A stretch of 64,000 nt of DNA from Kutzneria buriramensis (GTDB lineage: Bacteria; Actinomycetota; Actinomycetes; Mycobacteriales; Pseudonocardiaceae): contig NZ_QUNO01000006.1 of assembly GCF_003387475.1 (NCBI RefSeq), forward strand, positions 310,001-374,000. The letters run 5' to 3'. Under the pieces are notes generated by a model. It had not been told where the DNA came from, ran no database searches, and was given only the letters and a program-made list of their open reading frames with translations. The position numbers and the translations under genes are program-made. Below, one piece after another: positions 32,223 through 40,819 of the stretch (within the stretch, counting starts at the first letter, position 1; the number at the start of each line of letters is the position of its first letter).

Positions 32223-33032
32223 GTGAGTGATCTGCGGGTGACGACCCGCAACGCCCGGTTCCAGCAGTGGGAGTCGCTGCTGGGCAACCGGACCAAGCGA
32301 CAGCGCACGGGCGAGTTCCTGGTGCACGGCGTCCGACCCATCACGCTGGCCGTCGAGCACGGCTGGCGGCTCTCGGCGCTGCTCTATCCGACCGGCCGCC
32401 GGCTGTCGAAGTGGGCGTCGGAGATGCTGGACACCGCCCGCGCGACCACCGTGGCGATGGACCCGGATCTGCTGGCCGAGCTGGGGGACCGCGACGACGA
32501 CACGGCCCCGGAGATGATCGCCGTCGCCCAGCTGCCGCCCGACGACCTGGACCGCGTGCCGGTGCCGGACGACTTCCTGGGCGTGGTGTTCGACCGGCCG
32601 ACCAGCCCCGGCAACATCGGCACGGTGATCCGCTCCGCCGACGCCTTCGGCGCGCACGGGGTGATCGTCGCCGGGCACGCCGCCGACGTCTACGACCCCC
32701 GCGCGGTGCGGGCCAGCACCGGGTCGCTGTTCGCGCTGCCGGTGGTCCGCGCCGACTCGGCGGCAAAAGTACTCGAATGGATTCGCGCCCAACCCGTAAC
32801 GGTGCACCTCGTGGGGACCGATGAGAACGGCACAGCGGTGGTCGACCGGCACGATCTGACCGGACCGACGCTGCTCGTGGTCGGCAACGAGACCGCCGGC
32901 ATGAGCAATGCCTGGCGCTCGGCCTGCGACGACGTGCTGAGCATCCCCATCGGCGGGGCGGCCAGCTCGCTCAACGTGGCCAACGCGGCGTCCATTGTTC
33001 TCTATGAGGTAGCACGACAGCGCAGACTGTGA
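32223..33032 (+). CDS. TrmH/SpoU-family RNA 2'-O-methyltransferase
   Basis: A 269-residue SPOUT-class RNA ribose methyltransferase. The three knot motifs are GNIGTVIRSADAFGAHG, LLVVGNETAGMSNAW and IPIGGAASSLNVANAASIVLYE. The ~100-residue N-terminal part (RNARFQQWESLLGNRTKRQRTGEFLVHGVRPI) is the L30e-like RNA-binding domain. It methylates rRNA or tRNA; target not predictable, and some actinomycete members confer antibiotic self-resistance. A GTG at 32223 with AAGGGTGGG upstream is the likely start. Confidence 0.92.
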   Translation: MSDLRVTTRNARFQQWESLLGNRTKRQRTGEFLVHGVRPITLAVEHGWRLSALLYPTGRRLSKWASEMLDTARATTVAMDPDLLAELGDRDDDTAPEMIAVAQLPPDDLDRVPVPDDFLGVVFDRPTSPGNIGTVIRSADAFGAHGVIVAGHAADVYDPRAVRASTGSLFALPVVRADSAAKVLEWIRAQPVTVHLVGTDENGTAVVDRHDLTGPTLLVVGNETAGMSNAWRSACDDVLSIPIGGAASSLNVANAASIVLYEVARQRRL

Positions 33033-33099
33033 TGTATCTGCGGGTCCTCTCCATTCATCTTGGTTTACATTGGGTGTTCACCATGGGGAGGTCGAGAAG

Positions 33100-34110
33100 G
33101 TGGACGACGAGACGAGGCCGGCCGAACGCAGCACGGGGGCTGCGCGGAACCAGGTGCTCCGGGGCCGGCTGGGACGAGCCACGGAACTCGCCGCACAGGC
33201 GGTGGCATTAGCCCAGCAGTCACAAGCCCAACCGCAGGCAGGTGCTGGGGAGGACCTGCCCGCCGCGCTCGCCGTGCAGGCGTGGGCGGCCGCGTGGCGC
33301 GGCGACTCGCAGCTGGCCGACCAGGCGTCGGCCCGCGCCATGCAACAGCTGGACGCCGCGTGGAGCCGACGACTGCTGGTGGAGCTGCTGGGGGCGCGGC
33401 TGCACCTGGGCGACATCGACGGCTGCCTGCGGCTGGCGGCGGCCGCAGGCGTGGACGGCGACCCGGCCCGGATGGCCCCGGTGCTGCGGCCGTGGGTGTG
33501 CGAGTCGATGGTGAACGTGGAACTGGTCCGCAGCCGCCCGGCCCGGGCGGCGCTGTGGGCGGAGCACGCGGCGGAGGCCGCGGTGCCCAAGATGTGGGGC
33601 CACACCGCCGTGATGCACCTGGCCAACGGCCAGGTCGCGCTGGCCCGCAACGACCTCCAGGTCGCGCAGCTGCGGGCCGGCCGCGCCGCCGAGGCGTTCA
33701 CCGAGGCCGGCATGCCGGGCTACGCGGCCCGCTCGCACGCCGTGGTCGGCGCCGCGCTGATCGGCATGGGGGAGCGCGACGCGGCGCTGCGCGAGCTGGG
33801 CGTGGCCCGCCGGCTGGCCGAGAGCTGCGGGGCCCGGGCCCTGGCCGCCGAGCTGGTCGACTCCCAGCTCAGCCTGTCGGTGCGCCGCACGCCGACGGTG
33901 CGCAGCATGGACACGCTGACCGTCCGCGAGCACGAGGTCGCCGAGCTGGCCGTGCGCGGCCTGACCAACCGGCAGATCGCGGAGAAGCTGGTGGTCAGCG
34001 TCAAGACGGTGGAGGGCCACCTGTCCCGGGTGTTCACCAAACTGGGCGTGCCGTGCCGCACCGCGCTGGCCGCGCCGCTGCGCAAGATGGACGCCGAACT
34101 GGTCGGCTGA
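33100..34110 (+). CDS. LuxR-type regulator with TPR-like sensor region
   Basis: A 336-residue protein. The C-terminal LuxR HTH is clear (LTVREHEVAELAVRGLTNRQIAEKLVVSVKTVEGHLSRVFTKLGV). The preceding ~260 residues are helical repeats as in the C-terminal half of LAL/MalT-type regulators, but the ~600-residue ATPase part is missing. The GTG at 33100 has a GGGGAGG ribosome-binding site (33084-33090), so the short form seems intentional. It may be a stand-alone descendant of a LAL regulator. Confidence 0.85.
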   Translation: MDDETRPAERSTGAARNQVLRGRLGRATELAAQAVALAQQSQAQPQAGAGEDLPAALAVQAWAAAWRGDSQLADQASARAMQQLDAAWSRRLLVELLGARLHLGDIDGCLRLAAAAGVDGDPARMAPVLRPWVCESMVNVELVRSRPARAALWAEHAAEAAVPKMWGHTAVMHLANGQVALARNDLQVAQLRAGRAAEAFTEAGMPGYAARSHAVVGAALIGMGERDAALRELGVARRLAESCGARALAAELVDSQLSLSVRRTPTVRSMDTLTVREHEVAELAVRGLTNRQIAEKLVVSVKTVEGHLSRVFTKLGVPCRTALAAPLRKMDAELVG

Positions 34111-34219
34111 CCAGCGGGAATTAAATGGACAAAGGGAATATCGTGATCCGGCCGTGCCGGCGTTGATCTTGTCTTACGATCGCGCCGACCGGCCGTTCCA
34201 CGACCCTGGAGTCCCACCG

Positions 34220-34894
34220 ATGCCCAACCGAGTCGTCATGGCTACGGCGGCGAGCGCGCTGCTGCTGACCATGACCGCCGCCCCCGCGACCGCCTCCCCG
34301 CTGCCGGTGCCCTACTGGGGCCACGCCAGCCAGGTCATCACGGTGATCGCCGACAGCCCGACCGCCACCACGGCGACGTTCACCGCCTGGCAGCGCACCG
34401 GCGGGCTGTGGGACCACTGGCAGGCGGTGCGCGGGCCGATCACGGCCAACGTCGGCTCCGACGGCATCGGCCAGGCCAGCGAGACCACCTCCAAGACGCC
34501 CGCCGGCACCTGGACGCTCACCGAGGCGTTCGGCATCCAGGCCAACGACGGCACCCGGTTGCCCTACCGGCAGGTCGGCACCGCGGACTGGTGGGTGTCG
34601 GACGTCAAGTCCCCGCTGTACAACACCTATTACCACTGCGTGCCCGGCACCTGCCCGTTCAACGAGGGCGCCGGCGAGGACCTCGGCGAGGCCGGCCCGG
34701 TCTACAACCACGCCGTGGTCATCGACTACAACCGCAACCCGGTCGTGCCCGGCGCCGGCTCGGCGTTCTTCCTGCACATCTCCAGCGGCAAGCCGACCGC
34801 GGGCTGCGTGTCCATCCCCGCCGAGGACCTCAAGGCCGTCATGGCCTGGCTCGACCCGGCCCAGCAGCCGGTGATCGACATCGCTGTTCGCTGA
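34220..34894 (+). CDS. secreted L,D-transpeptidase (YkuD-type)
   Basis: A 224-residue exported protein. A signal peptide (MPNRVVMATAASALLLTMTAAPATAS) ends near residue 26. The YkuD active site FFLHISSGKPTAGCVSIP holds the conserved His, Ser, Gly and nucleophile Cys (HxxxGxxxxxGC-type pattern). It would form 3-3 peptidoglycan cross-links or attach proteins to the wall. The neighbouring genes for D-aminopeptidase, peptidase and peptide transport fit wall metabolism. Confidence 0.88.
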   Translation: MPNRVVMATAASALLLTMTAAPATASPLPVPYWGHASQVITVIADSPTATTATFTAWQRTGGLWDHWQAVRGPITANVGSDGIGQASETTSKTPAGTWTLTEAFGIQANDGTRLPYRQVGTADWWVSDVKSPLYNTYYHCVPGTCPFNEGAGEDLGEAGPVYNHAVVIDYNRNPVVPGAGSAFFLHISSGKPTAGCVSIPAEDLKAVMAWLDPAQQPVIDIAVR

Positions 34895-34908
34895 CCTGGG
34901 CACGTCCG

Positions 34909-36192
34909 CTAGACGCCGGACAGGAACCGGTCGAGGACCCGGACGCCGAACTCCAGGCCCTCGACCGGCACCCGCTCGTTCACACCGTGCGCCATCGCCC
35001 GGTAGTCGAAGCCTTCCGGCACCCACAAGGGGGAGAAGCCATAGCCGGGGATGCCGAGCCGGGCGAAAGCCTTGGCGTCCGTGCCGCCGCCCAGGCAGTA
35101 CGGCACCACCACGGCCGCCGGGTCCGCCCACCGCAGCGCGTCCGCCATCGCGCCGAACCACGGCGAGTCCAGCGGCGCCTGCACCCCCGGCTGCGGGTTG
35201 ATCAGCTCCCGGCGCACGTGCGGGCCGATCAGCTCGTCCACGGTGGCCAGCAGCTCCGCCTCGCCGCCCGGCAGCACGCGCGTGTCGATCAACGCCTCGG
35301 CCGTGCTCGGGATGACGTTGACCTTGTAGCCGGCGGTCAGCGCGGTCGGCGTGGTGCTGTTGCGGATCGTCGACTCCACCAGCGAGGCCGCGCCGCCCAG
35401 GCGCGCCACCGTGCCGTCCACATCGGACAGATCAACCTCGACGCCCAGCGCGGCGCCCACCTGCTCGATGTAGGCCTGGACGGACGGGATCAGCCGCACC
35501 GGCCAGCGGTGCTCGGCCAGCCGCTGCACCGCCTGCACCAGGCGGGTCACGGCGTTCTCGTCGTTGCGGCGCGAACCGTGACCGGCCCGACCGCGGGCGG
35601 TCAGCCGCAGGTGCGAGGAGCCGCGCTCGGCGGTGCCCACCGGATAGAAGTGGATGCCGTTCACGCGATGCGTGTGCCCGCCGGACTCACCGATCGCGGC
35701 CACGCAGTCCCGGAACAGGTCGGCGTGCTCGGCGACCAGCCAGTGGGCGCCGTAGTCGCCGGCGTCCTCCTCGTCCGCGACGAACGCCAGCACCACGTCC
35801 CGGCGCGGCCGGGAACCTCGTGCCTGCCAGCCGGCGACGACGGTCAGCAGGTTGGCGACCATGTCCTTCATGTCCACCGCGCCGCGGCCCCACAGGTAGC
35901 CGTCACGCAGCTCGCCCGAGAACGGGTGCACGTCCCAGTCCGCCGCCTGCGCCGGCACGACGTCCAGGTGGGCCTGGACGAGCAGCGGCGGCAGCGCCGG
36001 GTCGCTGCCCTCGACACGGGCGATCACGTTGGTACGACGGGGTTTGCGCTCCAGCAACGTCGGCTCGACACCGGCGGCCGACAGCTCGGCGGCGACGAAC
36101 TCGGCCGCCTCGCGCTCACCCTCGCTGTCGCCGCCGCCCCGGTTGGTGGTGTCGAACCTGATCAGCCGGGCACACCGCTCGACGACGTCCAT
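34909..36192 (-). CDS. M20-family metallopeptidase
   Basis: A 427-residue peptidase/deacylase. Metal-site motifs are AHLDVVPA (His, Asp), GRGAVDMKD (bridging Asp), ADEEDAGDYG (catalytic Glu and metal Glu) and the late GGTDAKAFARLG with the final ligand region. The inserted dimerisation lid is visible in the middle. It removes residues from dipeptides or acyl-amino acids. It is the second gene of an operon behind the DppA-type D-aminopeptidase, six bases downstream. Confidence 0.9.
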   Translation of the reverse strand: MDVVERCARLIRFDTTNRGGGDSEGEREAAEFVAAELSAAGVEPTLLERKPRRTNVIARVEGSDPALPPLLVQAHLDVVPAQAADWDVHPFSGELRDGYLWGRGAVDMKDMVANLLTVVAGWQARGSRPRRDVVLAFVADEEDAGDYGAHWLVAEHADLFRDCVAAIGESGGHTHRVNGIHFYPVGTAERGSSHLRLTARGRAGHGSRRNDENAVTRLVQAVQRLAEHRWPVRLIPSVQAYIEQVGAALGVEVDLSDVDGTVARLGGAASLVESTIRNSTTPTALTAGYKVNVIPSTAEALIDTRVLPGGEAELLATVDELIGPHVRRELINPQPGVQAPLDSPWFGAMADALRWADPAAVVVPYCLGGGTDAKAFARLGIPGYGFSPLWVPEGFDYRAMAHGVNERVPVEGLEFGVRVLDRFLSGV

Positions 36193-36198
36193 GCCACC

Positions 36199-37026
36199 TC
36201 ACCCGTAGACCTTCTCCACCGCGCCGCTCGCGATCGCGGTCACGATCTTGAACGTCTTCATCGCCTCGGTCATCGTCGGCGCGTCGTAGCCGACCCGCAA
36301 CAGCGACAGCCGTTCCACGGTCGGGATCACCTCGGCCGCCGCGGCCAGGTGCGCGGCGTCGAACGCGACCTCCATGCGGTGGCCGGACGCCACCGGCTCG
36401 ACCCGGCCCGCACGGCCCATCGCCAGCCGCGCCTGCTCCTCGATGAGCTTCGAGCTGCGCGCCGGCGGCAGGCAGATCGCCGCGTACCGGCTCACGCACT
36501 CCTTCACTACGGCCTTGCGTGCGTCGGGGGTGTAGTCGTCGGCGTCCTCGCACGTCTTGTCGTCGCCGGTCACCAGCAGCACCGGCACGCCGTGCTCGGC
36601 GGCGACCGCGGCGTTGAGCCGGCCCTCGCTGGCCGGCACGCCGTCCAGCCACACCTTGGTCACGGAATTGCCGAGGTACGTGTGCGACAGAACGCCCTCG
36701 GCGCCGGCTCCGGTGTGGTACCCAAGGAACACCACGCCGTCCACGTCGGAGTCGATGCCCTGCATCATCGACAGCGGCTTGTGCTTGCCGGTGAGCATGC
36801 GCGCCCGCTCGTCGAGCTCCTCCAGCAGCAGGTTGCGCTGAGTGTCGTGAGCCTCGTTCACCAGCACGTCGTCGGCGCCGCCGTCGACCAGGCCGCGGAC
36901 GCACGCGTTGACGTCGCCGTTGAACATGCGGCGGAACCGTTGCCACTGCTCGGTGCCGGGTTCGCAGTCGGCCGGCCACGTGACTCCGGTCGCGCCTTCC
37001 ATGTCCGCCGAGATGAGGATTCGCAC
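36199..37026 (-). CDS. dppA: M55-family D-aminopeptidase (DppA-like)
   Basis: A 275-residue enzyme. Counting from the GTG at 37026, D8 and E10 (ISADMEG), H60 (NEAHD), H104 (GYHTGAG) and E134 (PASEG) stand at or within one residue of the zinc ligands of Bacillus DppA; H115 (LSHTY) matches its catalytic region. DppA releases N-terminal D-Ala from peptides. It is divergent from a peptide ABC transporter, the same association as the Bacillus dpp operon, and cotranscribed with the M20 peptidase. Confidence 0.9.
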   Translation of the reverse strand: MRILISADMEGATGVTWPADCEPGTEQWQRFRRMFNGDVNACVRGLVDGGADDVLVNEAHDTQRNLLLEELDERARMLTGKHKPLSMMQGIDSDVDGVVFLGYHTGAGAEGVLSHTYLGNSVTKVWLDGVPASEGRLNAAVAAEHGVPVLLVTGDDKTCEDADDYTPDARKAVVKECVSRYAAICLPPARSSKLIEEQARLAMGRAGRVEPVASGHRMEVAFDAAHLAAAAEVIPTVERLSLLRVGYDAPTMTEAMKTFKIVTAIASGAVEKVYG

Positions 37027-37053
37027 GCTCGGTACGTTACGGCTTGGCGGCCG

Positions 37054-37073
37054 TTGTCGACAATTGTTGACAT
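37054..37073. promoter_or_regulatory. tandem TTGT(C/T)GACA(A/T) decamers, probable operator
   Basis: TTGTCGACAA (37054-37063) is a perfect palindrome immediately followed by TTGTTGACAT (37064-37073), differing at two positions. They are in the divergent dppA-transporter spacer. The pattern resembles FCD/GntR-type regulator boxes; no such regulator is adjacent. Confidence 0.55.
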
Positions 37074-37130
37074 ATTGCCTTACCGGGTGGTTACTTCTTG
37101 CCAAACATGGGGAAGGGGAGGTGCGCGGAC

Positions 37131-38918
37131 ATGCGCATCAGACGTCTCGGCATCGGCGTGATCGCGATGGGGGTCGCGATCCTCAGCGCGCCGGTGGTGC
37201 ACGCACAGGACACGGCCCAGCCGAAGATCCTACGCGTCGGGGTGACCGGCACGTACGCGACCATGAACCCGTTCACCGCCTACCACCTCGGCGACACCGA
37301 GGTGGGCCGGGTGATGTACGCGTTCCTCACGTCCTACTCGCAGCAGGACTACAGCCCCGCGCCGGGCCTGGCCGACAAGTGGCAGGTCTCCTCGGACAAG
37401 CTGACCTGGACCTATCACATCCGGTCGGGCATGAAGTGGTCGGACGGCCAGCCGATCACCGCCAAGGACGTCGCCTGGACGTTCAACAAGATCATGACGG
37501 ACAAGACGGCGGCGACCGCCAACGGGAATTTCGTGACCGATTTCGACACTGTCACGGCCCCCGACGACAGCGACGTCGTCATCAAGACCAAGGCGCCGCA
37601 GGCGACCATGCTCGCGCTGGACATCCCGATCGTGCCCGAGCACGTCTGGTCGAAGGTCACCGACGTCGGCAAGTACGACAACCTCCAGTACCCGGTGGTC
37701 GGCAGCGGGCCGTTCACGCTGACCAACTTCACCCAGGGCCAGTCCATCACGCTCAAGGCCAACCCGGACTACTACGGCGACAAGCCGGCCTACGACCAGC
37801 TCGAGTTCCGCCACTACGACAACGAGGACGCCGCCGTCCAGGGCCTCAAGAACGGCGACGTGGACGTGGTCAGCGGCCTGACCCCGACCCAGTACGCGGC
37901 GCTCCAGAACACGCCGAACATCACCGTGAACAAGGCGCGCGGCGGGCGGCAGAACGACCTGCTGGTCAACTACCAGGCGCAGACCAACACCAACCAGCCG
38001 GTCGGCGACGCCAACCCGGTGCTCAAGGACCCGAAGGTGCGGCTGGCCATCGCCCAGTCGATCGACGTCAAGACGTTGGTGGACAAGGCCTACGGCGGCC
38101 TGGCCGAGCCCGGCTCGGGAATGGTGCCGGCGGTGTTCGGCACCTGGCACTGGAGCCCGGACGCGAGCCAGGAGCAGAAGTTCGACCTGACCGCGGCGGC
38201 CAAGACGCTGGACGACGCCGGCTACCAGAAGGGCGCGGACGGCGTCCGGCTGGACAAGTCCGGCAAGCCGATCACCCTGCGGCTGGTCATCGACAGCGGT
38301 GTCCCGAACGAGAACGCCAGCGCCCAGTTCATCAAGGGCTGGCTCGGCCAGGTCGGCATCGGCGTCACCGTGCAGGCGCTCAGCTCGGACGCGGTCACCG
38401 ACGCCGGCAGCAAGGGCCAGTACGACCTCCAGCTCAACGGCTGGACCGGCAACCCCGACCCGGACGCGCTGCTGTCCATCCAGATCTGCGCCAACCGGCC
38501 CGACGCCGACGGCAACGGCAACACCGAGAACTTCATGTGCGACCCGCAGATCGACGCCCTGTACAAGCAGCAGCTGTCGGAGACCGACCAGGCCAAGCGG
38601 GTCAAGGACGTCAAGGACCTCCAGGCACGGCTGTACTCCCTGGACAGCTCGATCGTGATCGCCTACCCGAACGTCCTGGAGGCCTATCGCTCCGACCGCT
38701 GGGCCAGCTTCGGCCTCCAGCCGGCGCAGGGCGGCTCGATCACGCACCAGAACGGCTACTACGGCTACCTGCTGGCCAAGCCCGTGGACTCCGCCGCCGC
38801 CGGCGGCGGCAACACCGGCCTGATCGTCGGCATCGTGGTCGTGGTGGTGATCGTGCTGGGCGGCGGCGCGTTCCTGCTGTCCCGCCGGCGCCGGGCGAGC
38901 GCCGACGAGCGGGAGTAG
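37131..38918 (+). CDS. peptide ABC transporter substrate-binding protein with C-terminal anchor
   Basis: A 595-residue family-5 binding protein (SBP_bac_5). MRIRRLGIGVIAMGVAILSAPVVHA is a signal peptide without a lipobox cysteine. The core includes LADKWQVSSDKLTWTYHIRSGMKWSDGQPITAKDVAWTF. Near residue 560-590 a hydrophobic helix (LIVGIVVVVVIVLGGGAFLL) is followed by RRRRASADERE, so the protein is held by a C-terminal transmembrane anchor instead of lipid. A GGGGAGG ribosome-binding site (37115-37121) supports the ATG at 37131. It heads a five-gene transporter operon. Confidence 0.92.
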   Translation: MRIRRLGIGVIAMGVAILSAPVVHAQDTAQPKILRVGVTGTYATMNPFTAYHLGDTEVGRVMYAFLTSYSQQDYSPAPGLADKWQVSSDKLTWTYHIRSGMKWSDGQPITAKDVAWTFNKIMTDKTAATANGNFVTDFDTVTAPDDSDVVIKTKAPQATMLALDIPIVPEHVWSKVTDVGKYDNLQYPVVGSGPFTLTNFTQGQSITLKANPDYYGDKPAYDQLEFRHYDNEDAAVQGLKNGDVDVVSGLTPTQYAALQNTPNITVNKARGGRQNDLLVNYQAQTNTNQPVGDANPVLKDPKVRLAIAQSIDVKTLVDKAYGGLAEPGSGMVPAVFGTWHWSPDASQEQKFDLTAAAKTLDDAGYQKGADGVRLDKSGKPITLRLVIDSGVPNENASAQFIKGWLGQVGIGVTVQALSSDAVTDAGSKGQYDLQLNGWTGNPDPDALLSIQICANRPDADGNGNTENFMCDPQIDALYKQQLSETDQAKRVKDVKDLQARLYSLDSSIVIAYPNVLEAYRSDRWASFGLQPAQGGSITHQNGYYGYLLAKPVDSAAAGGGNTGLIVGIVVVVVIVLGGGAFLLSRRRRASADERE

Positions 38919-38921
38919 CGC

Positions 38922-39938
38922 ATGACGACGCCGGCAACGGCGCCCGAGCTGGCCGAGCCGGGCACGGCCGCGCGCGCAGGCGGCGCGCGGTACGTGCTCG
39001 GCAAGGTCGGTGGTGCGGTGGTGAGCCTGTTCGTGGTCGTGGTGCTGGGCTTCTTCCTGTTCCGGGTGCTGCCCGGCGACCCGATCCGGCTGATGTCGCG
39101 GAACACGTCGGTCGGCACCAAGCAGGTCGCCGAGCTGCGGCACCAGTTCGGGCTGGACAAGCCGCTGCCGGCGCAGTTCGCGGACTACGTGGTCGCGCTC
39201 GCGCACGGCGACCTCGGCGTGTCGCTGAAGTTCAGCCGGCCGGTGTCCGACCTGATCCTCCAGGCGCTGTGGCCGACCCTGCTGCTGGTCGGCGTGGCCA
39301 CGCTGATCTCCATCCTGCTGGGCCTGTGGCAGGGCACGCGGGCCGGGTGGCGGCGCGGCACCGGCTTCGACCGGTTCTCCACCGGTACCGCGCTGGCGCT
39401 GTGGTCCGCGCCGACGTTCTGGCTGGGCATGATCTTCCTGGTGGTGCTCGGCTCGTGGTTCCCCACCCAGGGCATCGTCGACCCGGACACCCCGGCGGGT
39501 TTCCTGCCGCAGTTCCTCGACGTCCTGCACCACCTGACGCTGCCGTGCCTGACTCTGGTGGCGGTGCTGTACGCCCAGTACCTGCTGGTGATGCGGTCGT
39601 CGGTGGTGGAGGAGATGGACGCCGACTACCTGACCACCGCGCGCGCCAAGGGCCTGCGTGACGACGTGGTCCGCAGCCGGCACGCGGTGCCCAACGCGCT
39701 GCTGCCGACCGTGACCCTGATCTTCATCAACCTCGGGTTCGTGGTCGGCGGCGCGGTGTCGGTGGAGGCCGTGTACTCCTGGCCGGGCCTGGGACTGCTG
39801 CTGTACCAGTCGATCGCCGACCACGACGGCCCACTGCTGCAGGGGCTGCTGCTCGTGTTGGCCGGCGCGGTGCTGGTGATGAACCTGATCGGCGACCTGC
39901 TGCTGCGGGTCATCGACCCGAGGGTGCGTGCCGCATGA
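38922..39938 (+). CDS. peptide ABC transporter permease, DppB-type
   Basis: A 338-residue inner-membrane permease with six or more helices. The EAA loop is DYLTTARAKGLRDDVVRSRHAVPNALLPT, and FRVLPGDPIRLM and PTLLLVGVATLISILLGL are typical of the DppB/OppB branch. A ~20-residue cytoplasmic N-terminus precedes the first helix. It starts three bases after the binding-protein stop and overlaps the next gene by ATGA (39935-39938). Confidence 0.92.
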   Translation: MTTPATAPELAEPGTAARAGGARYVLGKVGGAVVSLFVVVVLGFFLFRVLPGDPIRLMSRNTSVGTKQVAELRHQFGLDKPLPAQFADYVVALAHGDLGVSLKFSRPVSDLILQALWPTLLLVGVATLISILLGLWQGTRAGWRRGTGFDRFSTGTALALWSAPTFWLGMIFLVVLGSWFPTQGIVDPDTPAGFLPQFLDVLHHLTLPCLTLVAVLYAQYLLVMRSSVVEEMDADYLTTARAKGLRDDVVRSRHAVPNALLPTVTLIFINLGFVVGGAVSVEAVYSWPGLGLLLYQSIADHDGPLLQGLLLVLAGAVLVMNLIGDLLLRVIDPRVRAA

Positions 39939-40819
39939 CCTCTGCCATCGTCTGGCGCCGCCGGCGCGCCGCGGCCGGCCGGCTCTGGGACCAGTTCCGC
40001 AGCCAGCGCGGCGGTCTGTTCGGGCTGGTCATCCTCGCCGTGATCGTGCTGCTGGCCCTGCTGGCCCCGGTGATCACGGACCCGTCCGGGCTCGACGTCA
40101 CGCACGCCACCGGCGGCGCGCTGAAGCCGCCCGGCGACGGGTTCCTGCTCGGCACCGACGAGACCGGCCGGTCGGTGTTGTTGTTGCTGCTGTGGGGATC
40201 CCGGGTGTCGCTGCTGGTCGGCTTCGCCGCCACGCTGCTGTGCGTGGGCATCGGCACCATCGTCGGCATCGTGATGGCGCACTTCGGCGGCTGGGTGCAG
40301 GCCGTGCTGATGCGCGTCACGGACTTCTTCCTGGTGCTGCCGTCGCTGGTCCTCGCGGCGGTGCTGTCCACCGTGCTCACGCCCGGCATCGGCTCGATCA
40401 TCATCGCCATCGCGGCGACGGCGTGGCCGACGACCGCCCGGCTGGTCCGGTCGCAGACCCTCGCGGTGGAGTCGCGACCGTACATCGAGCGCTCGTGGGC
40501 GCTGGGCGCCGGGCACTGGCACGTGATCGGCAAGCACGTGCTGCCGGCGGTGCTGCCGCTGGTGTTCGCCAACACGACGCTGACCGTCGGCCAGTCCATC
40601 ATCACCGAGTCCACGCTGGCATTCCTCGGGCTCGGCGACCCGAACTCGGCGTCGTGGGGCGAGATGCTGCACAACGCGCTGCAGGTCGGGGCGGTCACCG
40701 CCCGGGCCTGGTGGTACCTGCTGCCGCCGGGCCTGGCGATCGGCGTGGTGGTGCTGGCGTTCATGATGTGCGGGCGGGCCCTGGAGGCCGTGCTCAACCC
40801 GCGGCTGAGGGAGCGGTGA
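39935..40819 (+). CDS. peptide ABC transporter permease, DppC-type
   Basis: A 294-residue permease. The first helix (GLVILAVIVLLALLAPVI) is followed by the periplasmic GTDETGRSVLLLLLWGSR segment of OppC/DppC proteins. The EAA loop is YIERSWALGAGHWHVIGKHVLPAVLPLVF, and AFLGLGDPNSASWGEML is the family signature near the end. Stop overlaps the ATPase start (TGATG, 40817-40821). Confidence 0.92.
   Translation: MTSAIVWRRRRAAAGRLWDQFRSQRGGLFGLVILAVIVLLALLAPVITDPSGLDVTHATGGALKPPGDGFLLGTDETGRSVLLLLLWGSRVSLLVGFAATLLCVGIGTIVGIVMAHFGGWVQAVLMRVTDFFLVLPSLVLAAVLSTVLTPGIGSIIIAIAATAWPTTARLVRSQTLAVESRPYIERSWALGAGHWHVIGKHVLPAVLPLVFANTTLTVGQSIITESTLAFLGLGDPNSASWGEMLHNALQVGAVTARAWWYLLPPGLAIGVVVLAFMMCGRALEAVLNPRLRER

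Noticed and set aside
34408-39661. Two overlapping plus-strand open frames of ~917 codons
   Set aside because: They run across several genes on both strands, are His/Arg/Pro-rich without any domain, and are shadows of well-supported genes.
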